40,392 nucleotides of DNA, taken from positions 1 to 40,392 of the forward strand of contig CAUJJS010000229.1 of assembly GCA_963205415.1 (NCBI GenBank). Reading direction: 5' to 3'. A program made the translations under genes and the position numbers. The notes under the pieces were generated by a model. It did no database searches. It worked only from the letters and a program-made list of their open reading frames with translations, and was not told where the DNA came from. Shown here piece after piece: positions 1-8,893 of the stretch. Position 1 is the stretch's first letter, and each line of letters begins with the position of its first letter. Source of the DNA: Pseudomonadota bacterium. GTDB taxonomy: Bacteria; Pseudomonadota; Gammaproteobacteria; Xanthomonadales; Xanthomonadaceae.

Positions 1-60
1 GATCTCATCGACGTGTGGCCGCCCGGGCATTTGGCCGGCGTGAAAATCGAGGTGCAGTGA
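1..60 (+). CDS. 3' end of an upstream CDS (…DLIDVWPPGHLAGVKIEVQ*), truncated by the window start; probably a molybdenum-cofactor operon member, identity not determinable
   Basis: Open frame 1 ending TGA at 58-60, overlapping the ATG of moaD (TGATG). Confidence 0.45.
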   Translation, partial: DLIDVWPPGHLAGVKIEVQ

Positions 61-320
61 TGAAGTTGGATATCGCCCTGTTTGGCGCATTCCGTGAGTT
101 CGAAGCCCAGGCCCGAGTGCAGGTCGAGGTGCCGGACGACGCCACCGTGGCCGAGGTGCGCGCGGCGCTCTTGGCGCACGGCCAAGCCCATTGGCCCGGA
201 TTTCGTGCCGGCTTGCTGCAACGCTCGGCCTTCGCCAGCCCAAGCCGGGTTTTGCGCGAGAGCGATGCCATCGAAGCCGGCGTGATGCTCACCGTCCTGC
301 CGCCGGTGGGAGGTGGCTGA
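60..320 (+). CDS. moaD: Molybdopterin synthase sulfur carrier subunit MoaD
   Basis: MKLDIALFGAFREFE…LTVLPPVGGG*, ubiquitin-like MoaD with C-terminal Gly-Gly; followed by moaE. Confidence 0.88.
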   Translation: MKLDIALFGAFREFEAQARVQVEVPDDATVAEVRAALLAHGQAHWPGFRAGLLQRSAFASPSRVLRESDAIEAGVMLTVLPPVGGG

Positions 321-321
321 C

Positions 322-801
322 ATGAGCGCCCATCACCACGCCATCGTCGATAGCGCACAGGCCAAGATCAACCCGGTCGATGCATTGGATTTCGTTAGCA
401 ATCCGCAATTTGGGGGCTACAACGTTTTCATCGGCCGCGTGCGTCAAGTCAACCAGGGGCGCGAGGTCATCGGCATCAGCTATGACATTTTCGATGCGCT
501 GGCCCAGGTTCATTTCGACGAAGCCATCGCCCGCGCCACGCACGCCTTCGGGCCGAACATCCGCATCTGGCTGGCACACGCCAAGGGTCGCCTGAACGTG
601 GGCGACGTGGCCGTGGTGGTGGCGGTGGGCACCAAACATCGCGATGAAGCCTTTCGCGCCTGCCGGCAGTTGATCGAGGAAGTGAAACACCGCAGCCCGA
701 TCTGGAAGCAGGAACACTACGTCGATGGCAGCAGCGAATGGAGCGAAGGCTGCTCCTTGTGCGAGGAACATGTGCATGAGTCCGGGCACGACCACGCTTG
801 A
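322..801 (+). CDS. moaE: Molybdopterin synthase catalytic subunit MoaE
   Basis: GGYNVFIGRVR…VAVGTKHRDEAFRACRQLIEEVKHRSPIWKQEHYVDG, typical MoaE motifs. Confidence 0.93.
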   Translation: MSAHHHAIVDSAQAKINPVDALDFVSNPQFGGYNVFIGRVRQVNQGREVIGISYDIFDALAQVHFDEAIARATHAFGPNIRIWLAHAKGRLNVGDVAVVVAVGTKHRDEAFRACRQLIEEVKHRSPIWKQEHYVDGSSEWSEGCSLCEEHVHESGHDHA

Positions 802-1381
802 ACTTCCGCCCTTCGCGGCCTTGCTGTTGGCGGGTGGCCGATCTTCCCGCATGGGCCGCGACAAGGCCTCGTTGGAGTGGAACGGCGTATCCCTGTTGGA
901 ACACATGAGCGCGGTCTTGCGCGACGCCGGCGCCACGCGCGTGTGGCGCAGCGGGCCCTTCGAGGGCGTCGATGCGCTGCCCGATCGCATACCCGATCGA
1001 GGCCCGGTCGGCGGTCTGATGAGCTTGGCGCAAGTGGCAGACGATGGCGTCTATCTGGTGGCGCCGGTGGACATGCCACGGCTGGATCACACCTTGCTGC
1101 ATTCGCTGCTGCGTGCGCTGGCCGAGGCGCCTCTACCGGTGCGTGCGGCGCGCTTTGTCGAGCACGCCTTGCCGCTGGCCTTGCGTTTGGATTCAATCAG
1201 CCGAGCACGGATCGTCGAACTGCTCGATGCACCGGCATCCGCACGCTCCTTGCGCGCGCTGCATGCGGGCTTGAGTGGCATCGACGTGCCGCTACCCGCC
1301 ACGGCGCGAGCGCATTTGGCCAGCGCCAACACGCCGCAGGAATGGCAGAGCTTGATTCACAGCCCCAAGGACATCGCATGA
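776..1381 (+). CDS. mobA: Molybdenum cofactor guanylyltransferase MobA
   Basis: FAALLLAGGRSSRMGRDKASLEWNG nucleotidyltransferase motif; overlaps the moaE end; start chosen at an internal ATG. Confidence 0.85.
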   Translation: MSPGTTTLELPPFAALLLAGGRSSRMGRDKASLEWNGVSLLEHMSAVLRDAGATRVWRSGPFEGVDALPDRIPDRGPVGGLMSLAQVADDGVYLVAPVDMPRLDHTLLHSLLRALAEAPLPVRAARFVEHALPLALRLDSISRARIVELLDAPASARSLRALHAGLSGIDVPLPATARAHLASANTPQEWQSLIHSPKDIA

Positions 1382-1731
1382 AAATCCAGTTGCAAGAGGA
1401 TCAATGGCGTCTGCGTCTCGATGAAGACGAATTGGCAGCCCTGTGCGCCGGTGAAACGATCGCGTGCCGCAGCCGTTTGCCGCGAGGGCTATCGATCAGT
1501 TTCTTCCTGCACACGCACGACCACACTGATGCCACGGTGCGGGGCGAAAGCGATGGCTGGCACATGGCCGTACCGCGCGCGCCGGTGGTCGAGCTTCAGT
1601 CGCGCCTGCCCGATCGCGATGGTCTGAGTTTTGACCTTGTGCACGACCCCGCCGTGGATTTTCGATTACTGCTGCAAGTGGATGTGCATGACAGCAAACG
1701 CCGGCGGCGGGCGGCGAGCGTGGTCGTTTAG
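1378..1731 (+). CDS. Conserved hypothetical protein translationally coupled (ATGA overlap) to mobA
   Basis: MKIQLQEDQWRLRLDEDELAALCAGETI…; ATG 1378 overlaps the mobA TGA. Confidence 0.7.
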   Translation: MKIQLQEDQWRLRLDEDELAALCAGETIACRSRLPRGLSISFFLHTHDHTDATVRGESDGWHMAVPRAPVVELQSRLPDRDGLSFDLVHDPAVDFRLLLQVDVHDSKRRRRAASVVV

Positions 1732-1785
1732 CGAGCAACGGAACGCGTCGACGCAACGTCATCGCGAGCGCAGCGAAGCAATCCA
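1731..1785. repeat. Copy 1 of a 55-bp direct repeat with REP-like core GTCATCGCGAGCG(C/T)AGCGAAGC(A/G)ATCCA
   Basis: 53/55 identical to 1856-1910 by eye. Confidence 0.9.
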
Positions 1786-1826
1786 TGCGTTTGATTTGCG
1801 AGTGTCTTTCATCGCCCCCATCCCAA

Positions 1827-1850
1827 CCTTCCCCCGCACGCGGGGGAAGG
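1827..1850. repeat. Strong G/C hairpin CCTTCCCCCG-CACG-CGGGGGAAGG between the direct repeats
   Basis: Perfect 10-bp stem, 4-nt loop. Confidence 0.8.
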
Positions 1851-1855
1851 GGCAA

Positions 1856-1965
1856 GCGAGCAACGGAACGCGTCGACGCAACGTCATCGCGAGCGTAGCG
1901 AAGCGATCCAGCGCTTTGACACCGAACTTCTGGATGGCCACGGCCCTTCGGGCCTCGCCATGACG
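1856..1965. repeat. Copy 2 of the direct repeat (1856-1910), extended into a REP/BIME-like imperfect palindrome ending CTGGATGGCCACGGCCCTTCGGGCCTCGCCATGACG
   Basis: CGTCATCGCGAGCG…ATCCAG faces CTGGAT…CTCGCCATGACG in inverted orientation. Confidence 0.8.
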
Positions 1966-2095
1966 GTTGGGTGTCAGGTTCATGGCCCGTGGGCACAACG
2001 GAACGGAAAAGGGATTTCGCACGGACGACTTGCTCAGGCTTGGCGTAGCACCAAGGTTCACTTTTCCCACGGCGGTGTTGCGCTAAGGTGAGGGC

Positions 2096-3844
2096 ATGAA
2101 AGCGAAACTTGCCCTGCCTCTTTGTCTGGCGCTCAGCCTCTTGGCCTGCGCGCCGCCCACCGTGAAGCCCATGAATCCCAGCGACGACTTTGGTGTCATC
2201 CGCGAAACCCCTCATCGCGGAGCCGATGATTTGTTGACCGGAGGCCTCGGCATCGACGGGCTGCGAAATGCGAGCGCACCATCGATCGCGGTGGCTGATG
2301 AGCCGACGCCCGCAGAATTGCGACGACGCGCGATCTGGTCGAACTGGCGCGGTATTGCCGACCTGCGTGCGGGCGGTGCTGCGGGCGAGTCGCTGCCGAT
2401 GATTCCCGGGCGCGAGTTCAGCGCCTTCGCCACGCTTGCCGGTGCACGCCAGCCGCATCGCGTGCTGCTGCAATTGCCCGATCAGTTCGATCCGGCCAAG
2501 CCCTGCGTGGTGGTGGCGCCGGCCTCCGGTTCGCGTGGTGTGTACGGTGCCATCGCCGTGGCCGCGCCCTGGGCTTTGCCGCGTGGTTGCGCCGTGGTTT
2601 ACACCGACAAAGGCGCGGGCAGTGATTATGTCGATCTGGCGCAACCGCAGACCACGGCATTGGACGGCAGGCAGGCGTCGGTCGATGGCGTGGGTGGATT
2701 TGCTCCGACGACGAGCGCGAGCTCGGGCATCGCCTTCAAGCACGCCCACTCGCAAGACAATCCGGAAGCCGATTGGGGCCGCCATGTGCATCAGGCTGCG
2801 CAGTTCGGCCTAGCGGTTTTGAATCGCGCCTATCCACAACGCGCCCCGTTCACGGCCGCCAACACCCGCGTCATCGCGGTCGGCATTTCCAACGGCGGCG
2901 GTGCCGTGTTGCGTGCGGCTGAAATCGACGATGAGCTGATTGATGCGGTGGTGGCGGGTGAACCCAATGTCACCGTCGAAGGTCACGGCGCGAGGCCGCT
3001 GTACGACTACGCCACGCTCGCCGCGCGCTTGATGCCCTGCGCGCTATTGGCCCAGGACGATTGGCCCGTGCCGCCCATGCCTGATGGCCTGCGCGCAGCG
3101 GCCACGCAACGTTGCGCGAGTTTGGCGGCACGCGGTGAACTCTCGGGCGCAACGCTTGCGGCCCAAGCCGCCGATGCCCGCGCACAGTTGCTGGCCGCAG
3201 GTTTCGACGAGGCGGCCTTGCATAGCGGCGTCACCACCACCGGCTTTGACCTGTGGCGTGCGGTGGCGGCCACCTATGCCTCGGCTTATGGCCGCTTTGC
3301 CGCTGGCGAACACCCGTGCGGCTACCGGTATGCCCTGCTCAGTGGTGAAGGCGCCGAGCGCCCCTCAAGTGCCAGCGAACGCGCGCTGTGGTGGTCCGAT
3401 GCCAGCGGCATTCCGCCGGGCAATGGCATCGCCCTGATTGACCCCAACCGCAGCGGTGATGATTCCGATCTGGCCGGCCTGGATTGCCTGCGGGCGCTAT
3501 GGACGGGCGATGACGAAAACGCGCGTCGCGTGCAGAAGGGCGTGGCCGAAACCCGCGCCGCGCCGCCGCGTGCGGGCCTGCCGGTGGTGGTCGTGCATGG
3601 CCGCGAGGATGGCCTCATTCCCGTCGCCTTCAGCAGTGCGCCTTACGTGGCCATGGCCCGCGCCGCAGATCGACCCGTCACGTTCTGGTTGATCGACAAG
3701 GCCCAACACTTCGACGCTTTCCTCGCCTTTCCCGATTACGGCCAACGCTACGTGCCATTCCTGCCCAAGGTCCACGCCGCGCTTGATGCGGTGTGGGCCA
3801 AGCTCGACGATCCTGCGATGGCGATCCCGCAGTCGCCACACTGA
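2096..3844 (+). CDS. D-(-)-3-hydroxybutyrate oligomer hydrolase family protein, lipoprotein signal (LLACAP)
   Basis: 582 aa; PASGSRGVYGAIAVAAPWALPRGCAVVYTDKGAGSDY; VGISNGGGAVLRAAE; lipobox. Confidence 0.85.
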   Translation: MKAKLALPLCLALSLLACAPPTVKPMNPSDDFGVIRETPHRGADDLLTGGLGIDGLRNASAPSIAVADEPTPAELRRRAIWSNWRGIADLRAGGAAGESLPMIPGREFSAFATLAGARQPHRVLLQLPDQFDPAKPCVVVAPASGSRGVYGAIAVAAPWALPRGCAVVYTDKGAGSDYVDLAQPQTTALDGRQASVDGVGGFAPTTSASSGIAFKHAHSQDNPEADWGRHVHQAAQFGLAVLNRAYPQRAPFTAANTRVIAVGISNGGGAVLRAAEIDDELIDAVVAGEPNVTVEGHGARPLYDYATLAARLMPCALLAQDDWPVPPMPDGLRAAATQRCASLAARGELSGATLAAQAADARAQLLAAGFDEAALHSGVTTTGFDLWRAVAATYASAYGRFAAGEHPCGYRYALLSGEGAERPSSASERALWWSDASGIPPGNGIALIDPNRSGDDSDLAGLDCLRALWTGDDENARRVQKGVAETRAAPPRAGLPVVVVHGREDGLIPVAFSSAPYVAMARAADRPVTFWLIDKAQHFDAFLAFPDYGQRYVPFLPKVHAALDAVWAKLDDPAMAIPQSPH

Positions 3845-3937
3845 AGGCGCGCGCGACAACGCAGGACGCCGACCGGAAACATTCGCTTATCAAGCGTGGC
3901 CCGGATGGCGTATCGTACGCGCATCAAGGAGGCTTCC

Positions 3938-4567
3938 ATGGCGATCGTTCTCTATCACCACCCGTTCTCGCGCGCGGCCAATGTGGTCTGGATGCTCGAA
4001 GAGCTGGCCGTGCCCTACGAATTGAAGTTTGTGGATCTGCTCGCTGGCGCGCAAAAGGCGCCCGAGATCCTCGCCCTCAATGCCATGGGCAAGCTCCCGA
4101 TTCTCACGGATGGCGCGACGTTGGTGACCGAATCGGCCGCGATCGGGCTTTACCTTGCCGATAGGTATGCGCCCGGCACACTGGCCCCGCTGCCCGATGA
4201 TCCGGCACGTGGGACGTATCTGCGATGGTCCTTCTTCTCGCCCTCGGTGATCGAACCTGGGTTGCTTGCGAAGATGCAAGGATGGACCTACAAGGAAGGC
4301 AGTGCTGGCTGGGGTGCCTACGCCACGATGCTGGAGGCGATGGAGGGTGCACTCGCCAATGGCCCCTACGTACTCGGCGAGAAGTTTTCGATGGCCGACA
4401 TGATTTTCGGCGGCACGATCGGCTACATGCTTACCTTTGGCATGCTCGAACCCAGACCCGTTTTCAAAGCCTACGCCGAGCGGCTGGCCGCTCGCCCGGC
4501 ACGCCTGCGCGCCGACGCGATCAATACGCGCAGTTGCGAGGAACACGGCATCCGCCTGCCAAGCTGA
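3938..4567 (+). CDS. Glutathione S-transferase family protein
   Basis: MAIVLYHHPFSRAANVVWMLEELAVPYELKFVDL…NAMGKLPILTDG…ITESAAI-like GST N-domain. Confidence 0.9.
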   Translation: MAIVLYHHPFSRAANVVWMLEELAVPYELKFVDLLAGAQKAPEILALNAMGKLPILTDGATLVTESAAIGLYLADRYAPGTLAPLPDDPARGTYLRWSFFSPSVIEPGLLAKMQGWTYKEGSAGWGAYATMLEAMEGALANGPYVLGEKFSMADMIFGGTIGYMLTFGMLEPRPVFKAYAERLAARPARLRADAINTRSCEEHGIRLPS

Positions 4568-4684
4568 TCCATTCGGAGCGCGACATCCGAGCGTTATTGC
4601 GCCCATGGGCAAGGATGCGTGAAGAAGTGCCCGGAGTGAAGGTATCTGTGCGCCGCTGGTGTGTCGCACAACGCCCCTTGGGGT

Positions 4685-5482
4685 CTAGATGGATTCGGCG
4701 GGCAGTACGTCCCAAAGTTGGTGCAAGCGAGTGAGCCATTCGCCGTGCGATGGGAAGGGCTGGGCATCGATGCAGCGCAGTGGCCAGATACCACCGGAAT
4801 GGCAGGCGAAGGCGCCGTGGAAGGTCGCCAGATCATCAAGCGCGATGCGTTGCTGTCGTTGGTGGCCGCCGATCGTGGTCCATGCGTGTTGCAGCAGGCG
4901 TTCGGTGGTGCCGGCGAGTCTTTCGGCCTGTGGCCAAAGCAGGAGATCGTCGAGCACGAAACCGAGGTTGAAGGTCGGCCCTTCACTGATGCAGTGATCG
5001 CGATTGAGCAACGCGGCGTCATCGAAGCCGTGTCTCACCGCGTGTTGGCGCAGCGCAAACAGATCGAACAGGCCGCTGTGCTTGAGCTGTGGCTGGTAAC
5101 GGGTGTGCGGCAGGCTCATCACCCGCATCGGGGCGTGGCGCCATGGCGTGGGGGGATCGACGAGGATCAGGGTTTCGATCTGTGCCGACACAGGCATGGC
5201 GCGGACGCTGTGATTGCGTGCGGCCACGCTGATACGCACGGCCGCATCGGGTGTCGAGGCCAGCGCCGCACGCAGGTGTGCACGCAGGGCCGCGACATCC
5301 AGTTCCACTGAGAACATCTGCCGGGTGGCGTCGCTCAGGCGTGCCAGATGCAAGGCCAAACCACGCACGGCACCGGCGCGCACCTGCATCGTGGTGAAGT
5401 GGTGGTAGCCGTTGCGGGCAAAGCGAATCAGGGCCGCCGAATCGGCCGGCCGGCCATCGACGAAGGCGCGTGTGTCGCTCAC
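4685..5482 (-). CDS. Aminotransferase class IV / aminodeoxychorismate lyase-like PLP enzyme
   Basis: …[13 protein letters not shown]…[21 protein letters not shown] start overlapping the upstream glyoxalase stop. Confidence 0.78.
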   Translation of the reverse strand: MSDTRAFVDGRPADSAALIRFARNGYHHFTTMQVRAGAVRGLALHLARLSDATRQMFSVELDVAALRAHLRAALASTPDAAVRISVAARNHSVRAMPVSAQIETLILVDPPTPWRHAPMRVMSLPHTRYQPQLKHSGLFDLFALRQHAVRHGFDDAALLNRDHCISEGPTFNLGFVLDDLLLWPQAERLAGTTERLLQHAWTTIGGHQRQQRIALDDLATFHGAFACHSGGIWPLRCIDAQPFPSHGEWLTRLHQLWDVLPAESI

Positions 5483-5907
5483 CAGACGCCCGTGTTGGGC
5501 ATCGAGGCCCACGGTTCGGCGGGCGGTAGGCGTTCGCCCTTTTGCAGAAGTTCGATCGAGATCAGGTCGGGCGAACGCACGAAGGCCATGTGGCCGTCGC
5601 GTGGTGGGCGGTTGATGGTCACGCCCATGGCCAGCAAGTGGGCGCAGGTGGCGTAGATGTCGTCCACGGCAAAGGCCAGATGGCCGAAATTGCGGGCATG
5701 GCCGTAGTCTTCGGCGTCGTAGTTGTAGGTCAGTTCGATCTCGGCTTCTGGGCTTTCCGGCGCGGCCAAAAAAATCAGGGTGAAGCGGTGCTCGGGCACG
5801 TCTTTGCGACGGGTTTCGCGCAGGCCCAGACCCTCGCAATAAAACCGCAGCGACGCATCGAGGTCGCGCACGCGAACCATGCTGTGGAGGTATTTCATGT
5901 GGGGCAT
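5479..5907 (-). CDS. gloA: Lactoylglutathione lyase (glyoxalase I)
   Basis: [26 protein letters not shown]…[16 protein letters not shown]. Confidence 0.9.
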   Translation of the reverse strand: MPHMKYLHSMVRVRDLDASLRFYCEGLGLRETRRKDVPEHRFTLIFLAAPESPEAEIELTYNYDAEDYGHARNFGHLAFAVDDIYATCAHLLAMGVTINRPPRDGHMAFVRSPDLISIELLQKGERLPPAEPWASMPNTGVW

Positions 5908-5950
5908 CCAGTCTCAGGCTTGGCACGATAACCGATCGCAGTCGCCAAGC

Positions 5951-6775
5951 TCAGTCACGCGGTCTCGGCTTGTATCCCAAGGCCTGCATGTAGGTCACCT
6001 CGACCGTGGCTGGCAGCAGTCCATCGCCGGCACGAAACGTCTCATACAGCCGGGTAGCGGCGGCAAATCTGCCCTTGCCGGTGAGGCTGCGACGGCGTTG
6101 TTGCAAGGCATTGGTGCTGCCGGTGGCGCGCAGTTCCAGCAGGAGTTGCGCCAAGTTCGGATACGTCAGGGTGAAGCGTTCGCTCATCACCACCGGATTG
6201 CGAAAACCCGCCGCCAGCAAGGTGTCGCCGAGCAATTGGCTGCTGGCAAAACCGTGCACGTGGGCACGCTCGGGATCGACGTCGGCAAAGGTCTGCGCCA
6301 GTTCTTGCAAAGTGGCCGGCCCCAGGCCCGAGGCCAGCAGCACACCATCGGGCTTGAGCACCGTGCGCCACTGCAAGGCAAGGCGCGTCATGTCCTCCTG
6401 CCACGGCATGCAGAGGCTGGAAAACACCAAATCAAAACTATGTGGCGCAAAGGGCAAGGCCCGCGCATCGCCTGCGACACACGAAAATCGCGGTCGCCAG
6501 CGACCGGCGGTCTTGCGCGCCATGTGCAACATCGGCAGGGCGGAATCCAGCGCGATCACCTGCGCTCGGGGCCAACGCTGCTTCAAGGCCAAACTGGCCG
6601 TGCCAGGCCCGCAACCCAGATCGAGGATGCGTTCTGGCGCATGGGGCATGGCGTCCAGTTGTTCGAGCAGGCGCCGTTCCACTTCGCGCTGCAATACCGC
6701 GAACTGGGCATAGTGCGGTGCGGCGCGGGCAAAGGCACGGCGCACTTGCAGATGGTCGAGGGCGGGTGCAGGCAT
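5951..6775 (-). CDS. bioC: Malonyl-ACP O-methyltransferase BioC
   Basis: RAFARAAPHYAQFAVLQREVERRLLEQLD…ILDLGCGPG…FDLVFSSLCMPW; downstream of bioF-bioH. Confidence 0.88.
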   Translation of the reverse strand: MPAPALDHLQVRRAFARAAPHYAQFAVLQREVERRLLEQLDAMPHAPERILDLGCGPGTASLALKQRWPRAQVIALDSALPMLHMARKTAGRWRPRFSCVAGDARALPFAPHSFDLVFSSLCMPWQEDMTRLALQWRTVLKPDGVLLASGLGPATLQELAQTFADVDPERAHVHGFASSQLLGDTLLAAGFRNPVVMSERFTLTYPNLAQLLLELRATGSTNALQQRRRSLTGKGRFAAATRLYETFRAGDGLLPATVEVTYMQALGYKPRPRD

Positions 6776-6819
6776 GACGCGTGATCAGAACAAAGGCTGC
6801 GCCGCCAGATGATAGTGGC

Positions 6820-7605
6820 TCAAGCGCGTGTCAGTTCGTGAACGGCCTCGGCCACGACCTCGGGGTGCGACAGGAACGGCATGTGGCCGCTGTCCAATTC
6901 GAGATAGCGGGCGTTGCTGCGATGGGCCGCCCATTGCATGGCCTGTGTGCGCACCATTCGATCGCGCCGGCCGGCGATCCAGACGGATGGCAAATCCAGT
7001 GTGGCAAGCTCGTCGCGCAGATCGTGTCGTTGCAACAGTTCAAGCCCCGCGAACACGTGATCCGTGTCGGGTGCGCCGTAACGAAGCACCTCCTCGCGCA
7101 AGGCGTGCAGGGCCGCCGGTGTGATGGCACTGCCACGGGTTTCCAGATCGAGAAAGCCCTCGATCGTGGCGACAAAGCGCCGCTCAAGACCCTCGGCAAA
7201 GGCACGAAACACGGCTTCATCCACACCGTAGGGCCAATCGGGTGCGCGCGTGAATCGTGGGCTGGAGGCGACCATCAACAAGCCGGCAAGGCGCGGCCGA
7301 TGGCGCAGGGCGGCGTGCAAGGCCAGCAAACCCCCCAAGGACCAGCCCAGCCAGATCGCCTGATCGGGCACGCGTTCGATGAGTGCATCGACAAAGGCAT
7401 CGGCTTCGAGTCGGGCGGTGCCGCGACTGCGGCCGTGGCCGGGCAGATCGACACTGTAAAGGCAGTGCGATGCCGACAAGTGTTCGCGCAGGTTCGCAAA
7501 TATGCCGGAGTGCAGTGCCCAACCGTGGAAGAGCACGAGCGGCGGACCATGGCCTTCGACCGCGATGTGGAGCGGTGCTGAACCCATCGTGCTGGCGAGG
7601 CTCAC
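6820..7605 (-). CDS. bioH: Pimeloyl-ACP methyl ester carboxylesterase BioH
   Basis: alpha/beta hydrolase, LVLFHGWALHSGIF, GWSLGG nucleophile, SGHMPFLSHP. Confidence 0.88.
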   Translation of the reverse strand: MSLASTMGSAPLHIAVEGHGPPLVLFHGWALHSGIFANLREHLSASHCLYSVDLPGHGRSRGTARLEADAFVDALIERVPDQAIWLGWSLGGLLALHAALRHRPRLAGLLMVASSPRFTRAPDWPYGVDEAVFRAFAEGLERRFVATIEGFLDLETRGSAITPAALHALREEVLRYGAPDTDHVFAGLELLQRHDLRDELATLDLPSVWIAGRRDRMVRTQAMQWAAHRSNARYLELDSGHMPFLSHPEVVAEAVHELTRA

Positions 7606-8834
7606 GTGTCCGAGTCGTCCGACACGCGCTGCATGACTTCGGCCAAGGCTTCAAGCAAGGCGTCGATGTCCTGTTCCTCGTGCGCGGCGCTCAAGGTGAT
7701 GCGCAGGCGCGCCCGGCCATCGGGCACGAAGGGTGGACGCACAGCGCTGACCAGAAAACCGGCGCGCTCCAGATGACGGGCGGCGGCCAAGGTCGCGCTG
7801 CTGCTGCCCAGGAGCAGCGGTTGAATGGCCGTGGCCGAATCCATCAAGTCGATATCGAGCTGCTGCGCGCCACGCCGCAGACGCGCCACCAGTGCCGCCA
7901 GCTTGTAGCGACGCCAAGTTTCGCCGCGTGCGAGGGCCAGCGCCTTGCTCGCAGCCGTCGCAAGCGCCGGTGGCGGTGGGCTGGAATAGAGGTAGGCGCG
8001 GGCGGTTTCGGTGATGTGTTCGATCAGGGCCTTCGAGCCGACCAGCACCGCGCCAGCGCAGCCCAGGGCGCGGCTGAGAGAAATCAGTTGCAGTGGCACT
8101 TCACGCTCACCCAAACCGGCCATGGCCACGCTGCCACGGCCGTCGGGACCGATCGCGCCGGTGCCGTGGGCATCATCGACGTACAAGCTGGCGTTCTCGG
8201 TGCGTGCCAATACCGCCAGCATCTTCAGCGGCGCCATGTCGCCATCGAGCGCAAAGATGCCGTGGGTGGCGAGTAGGGCGGCCGATTGCGGACGGCTGCG
8301 CAGCGCACGCATGGCGCCTTCCGCGGCCAGATGCGGATAATCTCGAACCTCAGCGCCGGCCAAACGTGCGGCATCGAAGAGGCTGCCATGGTTGTGGCGA
8401 TCCTGCACACTGAGCTCGCCATCGCGCAGCAAGGTCTGCATCACCGCCAGATTGGCGACATAGGCCGAGCCGAACATCAGGCCTCGCGCATAACCTTGCC
8501 ACTGCGCCACCGCGTCTTCGAGTTCACGCTGGGCGCGAAAGCCACTGGCGCTCAGGTGTGAAAGGCCGGCGCCCACACCCAGCCACGCCGCCGACTCCTG
8601 CAGGCCGGCGATGACTTCAGGATGCTGGGCCAGACCAAGATAATCACTGCCGCTGAAGTTGCGCAGCACGCGACCCTCGATCTCCACGGCCATGCCTTCA
8701 CGCGCAACGATGTGACCTGCGCCTCGCTGTGTCGCGTGGCGCGCGCCGGATCGGGCTTCGGCCTCGGTGCGAGCCGCAAGCGTCGGACGTGGATCACGCC
8801 GCGCGGAGGATTGGGGTGGTCGCGGACTGGGCAT
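7602..8834 (-). CDS. bioF: 8-amino-7-oxononanoate synthase (BioF) homologue lacking the PLP lysine (SLSRALG)
   Basis: NFSGSDYLGLAQHPEV, VDDAHGTGAIGPDGRG, ATAIQPLLLG, RPPFVPDGRARLRITLSAAH; operon position; overlaps bioH start. Confidence 0.85.
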   Translation of the reverse strand: MPSPRPPQSSARRDPRPTLAARTEAEARSGARHATQRGAGHIVAREGMAVEIEGRVLRNFSGSDYLGLAQHPEVIAGLQESAAWLGVGAGLSHLSASGFRAQRELEDAVAQWQGYARGLMFGSAYVANLAVMQTLLRDGELSVQDRHNHGSLFDAARLAGAEVRDYPHLAAEGAMRALRSRPQSAALLATHGIFALDGDMAPLKMLAVLARTENASLYVDDAHGTGAIGPDGRGSVAMAGLGEREVPLQLISLSRALGCAGAVLVGSKALIEHITETARAYLYSSPPPPALATAASKALALARGETWRRYKLAALVARLRRGAQQLDIDLMDSATAIQPLLLGSSSATLAAARHLERAGFLVSAVRPPFVPDGRARLRITLSAAHEEQDIDALLEALAEVMQRVSDDSDT

Positions 8835-8893
8835 CAACTTTGATTGCGGTGCGGGGCCGGTGGCACAGTGTCGGAAGTCTGGAAAACACACCG

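Noticed and set aside
5-358. Many long antisense ORFs throughout (e.g. 289-990, 1496-2791, 13294-14595, 14602-15930, 37203-38693)
   Set aside because: High-GC shadow ORFs opposite clearly coding genes; Arg/Ala/His-rich compositions and no recognisable domains.
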